A DNA stretch of 64,000 nucleotides from Strobilurus pachycystidiatus (Eukaryota; Basidiomycota; Agaricomycetes; Agaricales; Physalacriaceae). The stretch covers positions 248,001-312,000 of the forward strand of contig JAHLMK010000012.1 of assembly GCA_019915135.1 (NCBI GenBank), in the 5' to 3' direction. The notes beneath the pieces are model-generated. The model ran no database searches. It worked only from the letters and a program-made list of their open reading frames with translations, and was not told the DNA's origin. Positions 10,780 to 21,892 of the stretch are shown in pieces (positions within the stretch are counted from its first letter, which is position 1; every line of letters starts with the position of its first letter). The translations under genes were made by a program, and so were the position numbers.

Positions 10780-13700
10780 TCTCACGACACAGCACTCGCC
10801 ATCCCCTCCCTGCATGAAACAGTTGATAGCTTTCTGAGGGATGGAGACATCATAGTCAAGACCGTGCTAAATGCGGTCCCCTTGCAGTAAGGCTTCGCGT
10901 GTCAACAGCGAGTGAGGCCTTCAACCTTGTCAAGACCGCAGAGAATAATCTACGATGGCCGCAGTGTGGGAGCACATACCTGCACTATTTTCTCCACAGC
11001 ACGCGCCACGTACATGACGGCAAATATACACCGCATCCTGTGCTTCGGCAGTAGCTGTGGAAGGAGAGTGTGTGTTGGCACCACTCTCAACCCACGAAAG
11101 GTCGTCGCCGATCGTTCCATCAGAGGGCGTTCAATGAGAACGTGCACATTTTGCAGATGGCCGTGGGTGCTTCACAAAACGAGTGGCGCAGAATCAACGC
11201 GGGCGGCTCATCGAACGGACGTGCGTAACCATGAGAGAGTCCGCATTGGCGCCACTCTGAGTCTCTGAAAGGTGATTGCCGAGGTTTGATGTCGTTCCAT
11301 CACCAGGTGGCCGTGCATCTCGCAGATTGCCGTGAACACTACAAGAAAAGAGTGGCGCAGAATCCATGTGGACGGCTAATCGGCCAGAGTGCCAGCGTTC
11401 GAACTAGTCTGAGTGTTCGGGGTCGTTAACATTAGATGACGAAAACAGATACATGCCTAGTTGGGGCTGAGAACATTAGCATTCAACGTTGGGAGTTGAG
11501 ACGCGAGCGGCAATTCCAAATCAGCGTTCCAACTAACTAACAAGAGCGTGACGTGCACCTTCTCGTTCTTGCTCTCATGGCATTGACTCGTGGAGTCCAT
11601 GGGCGACTTAGCTGTTACTTGCTCCCTCTTCCCCAGCAATATCGGTAACGCCCCTGCATCCACCATCTCTTTCGACAGAGCTACTATCCCCACGGTCATC
11701 CGAGTCAACATCTCTTTGTGGGATATATCCTACCAACCATCCGCCGCACACGTCCGTATGTCCATGTGCAGCACACTACAAACAGAAGACTCGTTGGCGG
11801 ACTTTAGGCAGCTGCTGTGCTCTTTCCATTCTCGAGCGGCTTATGGCGCGCACCTGCTGTAACATTCCGGACGACTGAGTAAGGTCATCTTACTGAAGCT
11901 ATGGACCACGCTAACCCACGACCACCACCGCGGTAGTGGCTTTTGGAACTTAGACATCAATGTATTGTCTCCATTCTCGTGCAAAGTGTCACGCGTTGAA
12001 TCCCGCCGGCGCTGCTTTCCGGTCAATACTTCTCACAGCTCGGCCTACCACCACTTTCCGGGATATGCACCCTAGTACACGGAAACATCTACTTCAAAAT
12101 ATAATCTCTCCTGCGCCCTTGATACTTAGTATTGAATCTTGATCCCGGAAGCCCCCTCCCGCTTGACACTGCTGCTAAGTAAGTATCAGAACTTGCACAC
12201 TTGACATTGAGTACTCATCGAAATCAGCAAGGCTGCAGGTTACGGGGTCTTCAGAATTACAATACGACTGCAGAGGAGCTGTTCACTTCCTGTTTTCATA
12301 GGCCCGCACCCTTACATTCAATTGAGCAGTCGACGTACATATGGTATGTCAGATAAATAGAAGTACTTGGAGAGTGACTCACACAGAATCATCTCCGCTC
12401 TCTACGCCCGTAGTCATTGTGGAAGCCTCCTCTCCATGTCATCCCAATCCGAGCAGGCCTTTCGGGACCTTTGGACCTCAGCCATAGACCGATATCAAAG
12501 GCAAACAGGCGTCAATCCTCGTGACGGCGCTGTAGTCCGCTTTCTTGCTCGCTGTGATTCGAGAGAGGACGTTCTGAACGCTCTGTCATCCGAATGTCCA
12601 CAGGTCTCCAAGCACCCGCGATGGACCAAGGCCAAGAAGAAGTTATATCCGATCATCGACGTTGCTCTCGTGTTCAATGACGCGATAGCAGAGCTAGCAT
12701 CCTCTCTGGTACGTCTCTTGCAACCCAGTCAATATCTGTCCGTCTTACACAACATAGCACATCCCGGGAGGCAAGGCGATCTTTCTTGGCTTTGGGGTCC
12801 TTCTCAAGGTTGGTGCCAATTTGTGTCTTATTGAGGACGATTGACGGCGGAGTATACAGGCTGCCCGTCACATTGACGATAGCCTTGATGACCTTGAAGT
12901 CCTCTTCACCGAACTTCAGCACTTCTTCAAGAGACTCAGAGACAGAAGTGCTACAGCAATGGTACAGGGTATGGAGACTTTGGTAAAGATTTTCTGTGAG
13001 CTTCTCAGCGCCCTCGGGCTTGCAACCAAATATACGCGACGTGGTTTCAGAGGTGGGTAATTCCGCGCCATATCATGCCAAGTACTCATCTCTTTTCCGC
13101 AGGACTTGTTGGGCGCCTGGGAAGGAAGCTGGTGGAGAACACCGAGATCAAAGACACCCTGACAAGGCTGGATTACCTGACTAGACATGATGATTCGATG
13201 ACTATTGCCCGTATAGATGTGAACACGGAGACAGATGCATTCAAGTTTATCATACAATCAATCACACCTCTCATTGTTAACAGCTGTGGCTCTGATCTCA
13301 AGGCATCATACCGAGCACACTGAACTTTTCCAGGACATGAGGCTTCTACTTGGAGTTGTCAGTCATATTGACCACCAGCTTGACATGCTGCCAAAGGACT
13401 CTGTCACACCCACAGTGTGTCCGGCCCATCCAGCCAAACATTCATTGCACAGTTTGCACTTACGCGCTGTCTTACTAGGCAGCTCCCTCCGCTGACCTGT
13501 TGACTCAAGAAAACTGTATGCAGAACATTTACAGTCCGGCTATCCAGGACTCTATGGCGGCCTCTGTGTCTGTTGCTCGCAATAATGACTATCATCCCGG
13601 CCTTGCATTGATGGTACTCTTCTTCACCTTGGCCTCCTGCAGGGAGATACCACAAGCAGCAAAGGTGGTGGGCTTCAGTGTACTTCTCAATCTACTCTGG

Positions 13701-14558
13701 TGTATCATTGGGACTCAGAACATTCCTCGCCACATCACTTTGCCAGCCATTATTCTAATTAATGCTTTTGGTGACACCATCCGGTTGGAAATGCCTCTAT
13801 GTGAACGTTGGGAGGTGTGTGCCACCTCTGTATGTTGCATGCCTTATTCTGAATAATGGTTCAACAGGACTTCTATGACACTCTCCGTATTCTATTCAAA
13901 CACAAACCAGGACGGCACTGTGTTCAAAGTGGTGCATTTGAGATAGTGGACATCTGCTCGCAAAGAGTGATCAACCAGGACTCTTGGACAGTGGTTGATG
14001 GCATGATGGTAGAATTGGGATTTCTGTTTGTCAAGCCATTCTCTCTTTCTGGATTTTTCTGTCCACAGTGCCGCCGCCGGGACTTCATTACAGAGTCTCA
14101 GGCTGACACACACAAGATTCAGGAGCACAGCAACCTTTCAAATTTTTGGCAGCTCATGCTCAAAGACTGGGAGCCTAACTTTCGGAAGGCCTGTGGAATG
14201 CTTCGGGGGTGCAAATCACTGTATTGGTGGGTTGCAAGCTTTTACTTCATTGCACAACTAAGCCTGAACATGACAGCAAACATTGCCAGTGTACATTCAC
14301 TGCTTCTGTTGATACTATCAAGAAGCCTGTGAACATAGCGGGCACCACGTATTCAGAGGTCAATGACAAGAATAAACTTTCCGCAAAACCGCGGACAAGG
14401 AATAGTAAGTCAAATATGTCAACATCAGCGCACATCTGAGTCCTCCAACATCAAAAGATCTTCTACGGTTCAAGAGGCCCTACCTTGAAGTTGCCACTAC
14501 TCTGAACTATATATACCTAGACAGGTTGATAGATCATACATTGAAAAGGAATCCATGA
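10780..14558. repeat. Segmental duplication, copy B (partner 1800-5214)
   Basis: Collinear with copy A but diverged by substitutions and indels. The non-coding upstream part (10915-11770) and the whole nine-exon gene (12436-14558) are included. The offset from copy A is about 9.0-9.35 kb. The NCBP3-like gene and unrelated DNA lie between the copies. Confidence 0.8.
12436..14558 (+). CDS. Goodbye-domain plus ubiquitin-like protein, copy B (intron 4 donor altered; possibly non-functional)
   Basis: Nine exons parallel copy A: 12436-12708, 12758-12808, 12860-13052, 13103-13234, 13284-13414, 13479-13814, 13868-14230, 14263-14404, 14458-14558. Six of the first seven coding exons have exactly the same length as in copy A or differ by multiples of three. 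They join to 573 residues with the same Goodbye domain, linker, ubiquitin-like domain and CPQC pair. The exception is intron 4: copy A has AA-GTGCGT at the donor, but here the aligned bases read AG-ATGCAT, so the GT is gone while the acceptor remains. Read-through stops about 30 codons later (TGA at 13321). Either the intron is spliced from an AT donor, or the protein is truncated after the Goodbye domain. Intron 7 would be only 32 nt. All other frames are open, so decay, if any, is recent. Confidence 0.65.
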
Positions 14559-15200
14559 GGTATTCAGGAAGACCTGGACACCTAGCGTGGTCATTACGGG
14601 CAAAGTTGTCCGATCAAACAGTAGAACATGTATATTTTTATGTATCTATAGCTTGAGGATTTCAGGCGACTGAATACTGAGTGGTGCGGTCGACTGTAAC
14701 GATGAGGGAGGAACGGGAAGAAGATCTGGCCTGGGCGCGTACGTGGACCCGACCTTCCCCGGGCCCGGGGCACGGCCCGATCTCCGTCCTTTGTTTCCCT
14801 CGTTACTCATACTCTGATCCATACTCATTGCATCGCCAAACAATGTTCTTGTGGCTACATGTCCAGCATCGATTCTCAACACTTCTTTGCATTTCTTCTT
14901 GATCTGAAGGCGTTTCAACCCCCCTCGTTGATCGTTTTGTGGGCTCGCTCGGCGGCGGTCCGTAATTTTCAGGTTGCCACCTCTCGAGTACCTGGCTCCC
15001 TCCAATCCCACTATCAGGCACGCCAGAGTAAAAGCTTGGATGGCCCGGGATAGCATGCTCTCCCCAAGTCCCTCCACGGCACGCGTGCTTTCCCTGACTG
15101 CATAAAAGACCAGGCTCGGACTGGACCGACATTCAAAGGCTCCGCGTGCACCGTGGCTTGACCGTAGCTCGGCAATTCTTCTTCTGTGTATGTGCATATG
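14559..15200. other. Intergenic; contains a diverged copy of the 8.0-8.15 kb segment
   Basis: No gene was recognised. Bases 14680-14815 resemble DNA upstream of the NCBP3-like gene (8000-8150). The minus strand has a long open frame (15386-14646), but its composition and lack of motifs do not support coding. Confidence 0.35.
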
Positions 15201-16360
15201 TAGGCAATATCCGGAGTGGGTGAGAGAGTAATCCAGGTGACTACGGACTACTGACCACAGCGGTTTCCGTATCTGCGGTTGTTTGTTCGGTGGCAGACAT
15301 TCTTTCAGAATCTTCCGCGTGTACCGACGGCGATGGCGTATATCCCACGTATGAAAGGATAACCTCGTGTGAGTCATGATTAGCATTCCGACTTCGATCG
15401 CAAATTGACCTCCAAGAATCAGTCGTGTATCTTCTCAAACATCGTGACGTCTCCGGCTGGTGAGTGCCCCCACGCTGGCATATCTTTCCGCAAGTGTCTT
15501 CCCCAGAGCCGCAAGCGTCGGTTCCCTACTCCTCGTTTCGGCATCCTATGCCTGTACTACATACGTTTACAGGTTGCACGAGTCCCGTCATTATGTATGT
15601 AATACTCGGAGTGGTTGAGAACACGAGTGCCACTGACAGATGGCGCCGTAATCCAAGACCCATCTGGTGACCACTCACCTCATGTCCTTGCAAGCGGCTT
15701 CTGCGACCGTAGCTGTTGTGTCGATGGCAGATATTCTTCCTACCTCTACACTGTACGTGATTTCTCCGGTACCGACGCCGGCGATGGCATGTATCCCACG
15801 TAGTATGGAAAGGTTCGTGTTCGTAACACTAACGAGCATTCTGACTTCTCTCACAGATTTTCCATCAGCAGTCGCCAGACACTGCGACGGCTCCGGCTGT
15901 TATCACCACAAGAGGTGCAACTGGTAGTGAGATCCAATGCATGTTGGCCGTTTCTCTCAGCGATCCGGCACCAGAATTCAGTACGAGCCCCGTCTTCAAA
16001 TACATTTCTAGGCGATATTCGGAGTGGTGAGAGCACTGACAGATGGCGCCGCAATTCACTGGCATTGACAGCATCTCGTGTTTTCCGCATGTACGTGATT
16101 CCTCGTATGGCAAGATAACCTCGTGGTTGTGATCAGCATTTCCAATTTGACTTCTCCACAGAGTCACCTCCAGGATAAATCCGTAGTCGTGCATCTACTC
16201 TCATTGAAAGAGGGAACTGAGATGACCGGGGCCTCCGGTTCGCCGTACAGGTCTTATTGCCTAAAGGTCTCCATTCACACCGGCGCCACACAACTTTCCG
16301 CGGGCGGTGTTGCATGTTTCCAAGATGCGAGCTGTGTCCCGACCGAAACCTGATATCAAG
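15201..16360. repeat. Degenerate ~400-bp repeat array, left part
   Basis: The phrase ggcgatattcggagtgg recurs in variant form at about 15201, 15599 and 16010, a spacing of about 400 bp. Within each unit the same order of words follows: 'actgacagatggcgccg' then 'atccaggtcccatctgg' then 'tatcccacgtatggaaag' then 'ataacctcgtg' then 'agcattctgacttctc.cacag' then 'ctccggctg'. Units are only partly alike and carry many indels. One frame (15893 onwards, APAVITTRGATGS) is also faintly visible in another unit, so the units may derive from exons of a decayed gene family. Confidence 0.6.
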
Positions 16361-17109
16361 GCATTTTGACTGAGACGGCAAAGTACGGAGGTATGCCGCT
16401 CTCCAAATGTTTAGTATGCGAATGAAAGGAGACCGAGACTCATGCATATGACATCTCAGTACCATATGCCCGTAAGCTAGTTCCGTGGGCATCGTCAACT
16501 GCATATCTAATTCGCAAGAACTTCCACTAGGCGCTGGCTCACCCAGATTTACCATACGCAGTGCATAGACCACGGGGGCTGTTGTAGACTCTTGGTGGCG
16601 CTCGTTGCATCTATCCTCCTATACGAAACAATCTACTTCCATCAAACGAAGCTCGGCACCGAGTCTCGCGCATGGTGGCGTGATGATATTGCAAACGGGA
16701 GCTATGATACATCAACTCGGTCTTGTATCCGGTTGGATGAGAGGCAAGACAGTTTGGGGATAACTACGACTGTCAACAAGAAATGCAGAAGATGAGTGTC
16801 ATTTCGCGGGTCAATCTCGCCATGGTAAGTCAATTCTTTGCTCATTGATATACCCATGTGTACTAGCCGTGCCTAGTATGTGGTATGTGGCTTACTGCGA
16901 CGAAAACCCACAGCCTCACGATCCTGGTTGGCCATTCTGTCGAAATCACTTAAAGTGAGAACATCTCGATGCGTCTTGCCAACCGTCCGTTCAATCCCAC
17001 TACTAATCTCACAAGAGCGTGCATCCAGTTCGTCTACTCGTGTTACGCTTACCGTTACGCTTACTCACTGCTAACTGCACATCATCATCAGGCGCATCCA
17101 TTCCTTAAC
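16361..17109. other. Spacer and promoter region of the first cupin gene
   Basis: No separate gene was seen. The last ~80 bp before the ATG resemble the leader of the second cupin gene (ctgctaactgcacatcatca shared), which shows that the promoter or leader was copied with the gene. A clear TATA box like that of the second copy was not found. Confidence 0.35.
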
Positions 17110-17868
17110 ATGTTGTTCGCCGCCGTTGTCACCATCACATTCCTCTCTTCCTTCCTTTCAGTCCAATCAGCCCCCACCGTAACGACGCCCGGCCCAGTCC
17201 CGCTCGTTTCCAATGCACCCGCCATCGCCGCGGGTCTCAAGGCCCAACCCAGCGTCAACGACCGCCTCAAGAAACTCCTCGCCGACAGCAGCGGGAACCT
17301 CCTCACCGGAGACGCCCTCCGCCAACTCACAGTCTTCGACTACAATCAACAACAAGCCTCCGCGGGGGCAAAGGGCGGCTCCATCCTCCTCGCCACCGTA
17401 GACAACTTCCCCATCCTCGAGGAGCTCGGCATCTCCAACGCCGTCTCCTTCGTCGGTCCCTGCGGCCTGAACATCCCCCACACGCACCCCCGCGCGGACG
17501 AGTTCTTCACCGTCGTGGACGGGATTCTCGACACGGGGTTCGTGCAGGAGAACGGGTTCAACGCGGAGGTGCAGACACAGCTGGGGAAGTACCAGGGGAC
17601 GGTGTTCCCCAAGGGGAGCATCCACTACCAGCAGAACCCCACGTGTGACCCGGCGGTGTTCGTCGCGGCGCTGAACAGCGAGGATCCGGGGCGGAGCGAT
17701 ATCGCGACAAACTTTTGGATGCTCTCGTCTGATGCCATCGACGCGGCTTTGGGGTTCCCGGAGACAATCGGGGGCGAGAACATTGATGATTGGAGGGCAC
17801 ACCTTCCTGTCAACTTGGCTGCGGGCGTGGATAGCTGTTTGCAGGCGTGTGGGTTGTCCAAGAAATGA
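17110..17868 (+). CDS. Secreted germin-like cupin (spherulin-1 type), copy 1
   Basis: An intron-less 252-residue protein. A signal peptide (MLFAAVVTITFLSSFLSVQS-A) opens it. Both cupin motifs are complete. Motif 1 is PHTHPRADEFFTVVDG, with two metal-binding His and the Glu. Motif 2 is FPKGSIHYQQNP, with the third His. This fits a manganese-binding germin/spherulin-1A beta-barrel; known relatives include oxalate oxidase, superoxide dismutase or no known enzyme activity, so the reaction cannot be named. Two Cys (GPCGLN, NPTCDP) lie within the barrel, and a CLQACGL pair lies at the C-terminus. I chose the ATG directly before the signal peptide over an upstream in-frame ATG at 16969, because the shared leader with copy 2 ends there. 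The sequence is strongly C-biased at third positions compared with its surroundings. Confidence 0.93.
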   Translation: MLFAAVVTITFLSSFLSVQSAPTVTTPGPVPLVSNAPAIAAGLKAQPSVNDRLKKLLADSSGNLLTGDALRQLTVFDYNQQQASAGAKGGSILLATVDNFPILEELGISNAVSFVGPCGLNIPHTHPRADEFFTVVDGILDTGFVQENGFNAEVQTQLGKYQGTVFPKGSIHYQQNPTCDPAVFVAALNSEDPGRSDIATNFWMLSSDAIDAALGFPETIGGENIDDWRAHLPVNLAAGVDSCLQACGLSKK

Positions 17869-19430
17869 TGTACAGTGTTTGATAGTCTCTCTTTATTTCC
17901 GGAACATTGATTTATAAGTATCAAAGTTTGGACAAGGACTGGAAGTAATGTAATACCTATGTCTTCTGTTACACGGCACACGAATACTGGCTTTCTCCAG
18001 ATTCCTGATTCGTGATTGTTCTGCTTTCCCGGACGCGACGGATTGGGAGTGGAGCAAAAACGGTGAGACAGTGTTGCAATGCGCACCAGGTTACGAGATA
18101 CTGTGTCAAGAAGGCCCGTGATCTTTGTTGAATCAACTTGAATGTACACCATTGGCAACACGAACTCGCCAAGAGCTTCTCTTCGCTCTCCATGTGCCGA
18201 ATACGCCGAAGATCTGCCTCGAATTCAGAGGCTGCGATTTGCGTCTCAAGATATCCTAGAATCTAGCAAATCAGCAACTTAGCCGAAGAAGTGTCTGGTG
18301 CGCAGAATCGGCAGACCACATATGATGCTCGATGCTCAGATGACAGATTTGTCTACAAACGAGATCAAAGATGGGATATTCAGACGTCGTGATACTTACT
18401 CGTTGCTGGTGTGGTGGCTCGACAGATATGCTGACAGAGACAGATGAGAAAACACTGCAGCTTCCACGAGGGTTAGATTCAGGTTGTTGATCCAGGTGAC
18501 GACGTGTCGTGGCCAGGGTCCCAGGGATTCCGATTCGCGTACGCCTGTAGGCTGCGATCATCTTGAAAAGCACGAAATGGCTTGAATTTCAGTAGTATAA
18601 GTGCCATTGTGGCCCATTTATTGTATCGGCGCCTTTCCACATGAGTACTCGTGGTAGAATTTGGAAAGAAAGAGAGCGTATGTCTGGATCACCGCGGACC
18701 AACATCCGTGCAACTTTGATTGGCAGTTTGATCGCCGCCTCTCTCCTTACCGCCATGACCTTGGACAGCGTCCAACCCTTCTTCCCGCCAACATCGCGCT
18801 CTACCTCTGCCGTCAACCTTATAGTCGCCGTTAAGCCACGCAACTTCTCGCAGCACCACTTAGTCACCAGGACTGTCGCATGATGGACGTGGGCATCGCG
18901 GTGAACCCGGAAGACAACTGGGTTACGGGCCGCCCAGTTACAGTACTGAGGGCGAGTACGTATGTCATAATGATAATATCTTGGCACAGGGATACAAGTC
19001 AGGTGTGGTTCGGAACGGTGATTGGCTCTGTGATACTCTTACAAACCACAGTCAATTATCCACGGGTTACCTTGATTCTTGAACCAGGGGTGCTCAATAC
19101 GAGGAGTGCGGACATTGACAGCGCGCCATGATGACGGTCACGAACGGAGACAAAGTGTGCAGAGTGTACCACGCTGTAAGGGCATCAGAATCGAGATAAG
19201 CCTATTCTTTCAGAGAAAAGGCCGGCGGGACGGAACCAAAGTGCCAATCGACGCGAGTCAAAGACAGCGTATGTAGAATATCCACTAGAGTCCTACTTAC
19301 TACTCAGACTGGAGTCGATTGGACGCTGCGTCTGGCAGTTCTCATCTCGGGTTCTTGCCGTGCTTGATGGATTGATCTCGGCAGTCTCGGCGCCATCTAA
19401 TAATAGAACATGTACCTACTTATGGCACAT
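17869..19430. other. Downstream part of the cupin duplication; no gene recognised
   Basis: Segments here reappear after the second cupin gene. The stretch 18595-18770 (ttgtatcggcgcc ... gatcaccgcggac ... actttgattggc ... gatcgccgcctctctcc) matches 22165-22310, and 18490-18550 matches 22080-22135. The conserved blocks may be a regulatory or non-coding transcribed part of the unit. No open frame is shared by the two copies. Confidence 0.45.
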
Positions 19431-20540
19431 GACCCATGTTTCGCGTCCAAGAACTTCGAGGCATTCTGACCGATTCTGACTTTGCTTCCATATCTTCCTC
19501 CGCAGTCATGCCCAGAGAAATCTCCGGCTACCACTGGACTTGCAGCTCTGGTGGTGAGTGCCCGTGCACATCTTTCGCGCGTGATGAGCCCTACTGGGAT
19601 CCTACACATCATGTTACTTCAGATTGTCGACCATTCCTCGTACCAATCCGGGACTTGAATTTGAGAGCGAGTCCGTCTTCATGTCGGAGCGGGTGAAAGG
19701 GATGGCGCCGTCATCCAGGTCCCATTTGGATACCACATGTATTCGTGAACGGCACAAGTTTACCTTCTATGTTCAACTTCTATCGTCTCAGCAAGTTGAC
19801 AACAACAGTGGCGGTGTGTGTTAACCGTTTTCCCGCATATGATCCCTGGGCTTACCTCAGACTTACCTTACCGATAGTGCATCCCACATATGGCGAGATA
19901 ACCTCTTGCTCGTGACACTAGCTAGCATCTGGCTTTTCTCACAAAACTACTTAGAAAAGTCGCCCCTCCACCCGAACAGGTCTCCGGCTGCTATTCTTAC
20001 GAGACTTTCAACTGGAAGTGTCTGTAAGTGCCTATTCTTTGCGAGCGTCAACCCCTCACATATCTCTAGATGAGCGTCGATTCTCCGGCCTTAGTAGTAC
20101 ATATCATTCCATGAATTGTTACTGGAATTGTCGACTGTTCCTCGTATCGGTCCGGCAACGGCGATCACTACGAGCTCCATCATCGTGACTGGACTATGTA
20201 GGCGATATTCGGACTGGATGACAGTGCCCGTACCACTCAAATCCTAATCCAGGTCCCATCTCGAAATCACCTGTTTCTACGAGTGCTTTCTTCTATCGTG
20301 TCAGCGACAGCGGCTGTTCGTATGACTGGCAAGCATGCTTCTCGCGTGTACGCAGCTCCTCTTTCGTTAACATGTACTTATCCCACGCATGGAAAGAGAC
20401 TAGCATTCTGATATAGTAGTAGTTGTGCGTCCTGACTCTACCGATGGAGCCTCAGGCTTGTTTGAAAAGGGGTCTGGGTTATCCGGGGACGCCTCTGTGT
20501 GAGAACCAGCGAAACGTCGCGCTACCATTCATACCGGTCC
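19431..20540. repeat. Degenerate ~400-bp repeat array, right part
   Basis: These are the same words as in 15201-16360: ctccggctaccactgg near 19518, ctccggctgctattc near 19983, ggcgatattcggactgg at 20200, tcccacatatggcgagataacctc near 19880 and tcccacgcatgg near 20370. The array therefore lies on both sides of the first cupin gene, as if the gene block had been inserted into it, or the array were part of the ancestral duplicated unit. Confidence 0.55.
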
Positions 20541-20994
20541 AACTGAGAAATATATTTGACAGATGTAGGCTTTCAAGTCACCACAAGGTCTGGAGGAGGG
20601 TCTGAGATTCGCGAGTCCGTCTTAACTACAAGTCTATCTCGAGGAAACTTCCCGATACTCGTTCACCCATCGATACGCACGGCGCATAATACGTATCAGG
20701 CGGGATCTGTTATGAACTGCTGGCGCTCCTTACAGCTATACTCCCATATGGTGTTGTCTCAAACAGGCGATGTCCGCAGGTCGAGTCGGGCTTCAAGTTT
20801 ATCCGTTCGAATTCAGGACAAGGACCACTGCCACAAATGTGTTTAATGATTAACTCTCGTTTTGGAGATTGATTTCTTGGCTTTCATCGATGTACCTAAT
20901 GTGTGTATCAGCATGTACCTATGTTGCAATCACGCCGCTTACTGTAAGAAATCCCTCAGACTCACGTTCTTGCTTAATCATTCGGTCGAGATGT

Positions 20995-21002
20995 TATAAA
21001 AA
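20995..21002 (+). promoter_or_regulatory. TATA box of the second cupin gene
   Basis: TATAAAAA lies 135 bp before the ATG at 21137, in a setting (gatgttataaaaagcgagg) expected of a strong fungal TATA promoter. That would put transcription start near 21025-21035 and give a leader of about 100 nt. Confidence 0.55.
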
Positions 21003-21136
21003 GCGAGGACATTGTACTTGCCAATCATCAGTCCAAACCGCTGATATCCCAGAGCTTGCATCCTGTTTGTCTACTCTACTTGAATTACGCCTACTCGCTG
21101 CTAACTGCACATCATCAGACGCACCCATTCGTCAAG

Positions 21137-21892
21137 ATGTTCTTCGCCGCCGTTACCGTCATCACAGTCCTCTCTTCCCTCCTCGTAGTCCAATCAGCCC
21201 CCACTGTGACGACGCCCGGCCCAGTCCCGCTTATTTCCAACGCGCCTGCCATCGCCGCGGGTCTCAAAGGCACCGCCAGCGTCAACGAACGTCTGAAGAA
21301 GCTGCTCACCGACAGCAGCGGGAACCTCCTCACCGGAGACGCCCTCCGCCAGCTCACGGTCTTCGACTTCAACAACCAAGAATCTTCCGCGGGTGCCAAA
21401 GGCGGCTCCATCCTCCTCGCCACCGTGAACAACTTCCCCATCCTTGAAGAGCTCGGCATCGCCGGCGCCATCTCCCTCGTCGGTCCCTGTGGCCTGAACA
21501 TCCCGCACACGCACCCCCGCGCGGACGAGTTCCTCACCGTCGTCGACGGGATCCTTGACACAGGGTTCGTGCAAGAGAACGGTTTCAACGCGGAGGTGCA
21601 GACGCAGCTGGGGAAGTACCAAGGAACGGTGTTCCCCATGGGGAGCATTCACTACCAGCAGAACCCCACGTGCGACCCGGCGGTGTTCGTCGCGTCGCTG
21701 AACAGCGAGGACCCGGGGCGGAGCGATATCGCGACGAGCTACTTCATGCTCTCGTCTGACGTTATCGACGCGGCTTTGGGATTCCCGACGACGATTGGGG
21801 GTGAGAACATTGATGAGTGGAGGGCGCACCTTCCTGTCAACCTGGCTGCTGGGGTGGATAGCTGTTTGAAGGCGTGTGGCCTGTCCCAGTAA
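21137..21892 (+). CDS. Secreted germin-like cupin (spherulin-1 type), copy 2
   Basis: An intron-less 251-residue protein and close paralog of the gene at 17110-17868 (roughly nine residues in ten alike on reading). The signal peptide is MFFAAVTVITVLSSLLVVQS-A. Cupin motif 1 (PHTHPRADEFLTVVDG) and motif 2 (FPMGSIHYQQNP) keep every metal ligand. Differences are mostly conservative, e.g. TVDNF/TVNNF, SNAVSF/AGAISL and FPETIGG/FPTTIGG. That pattern suggests purifying selection on both copies rather than one dead copy. Both genes point the same way, about 4.0 kb apart, in a tandem duplicated unit that also includes leader and downstream DNA. A likely secreted metal-binding protein of the wall or extracellular matrix; its enzyme activity cannot be told from sequence. 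Confidence 0.93.
   Translation: MFFAAVTVITVLSSLLVVQSAPTVTTPGPVPLISNAPAIAAGLKGTASVNERLKKLLTDSSGNLLTGDALRQLTVFDFNNQESSAGAKGGSILLATVNNFPILEELGIAGAISLVGPCGLNIPHTHPRADEFLTVVDGILDTGFVQENGFNAEVQTQLGKYQGTVFPMGSIHYQQNPTCDPAVFVASLNSEDPGRSDIATSYFMLSSDVIDAALGFPTTIGGENIDEWRAHLPVNLAAGVDSCLKACGLSQ

Noticed and set aside
14646..15386. 246-codon minus-strand frame
   Set aside because: Composition is uneven, no motif or splice context, and part of it is the repeated 8.0-kb segment.
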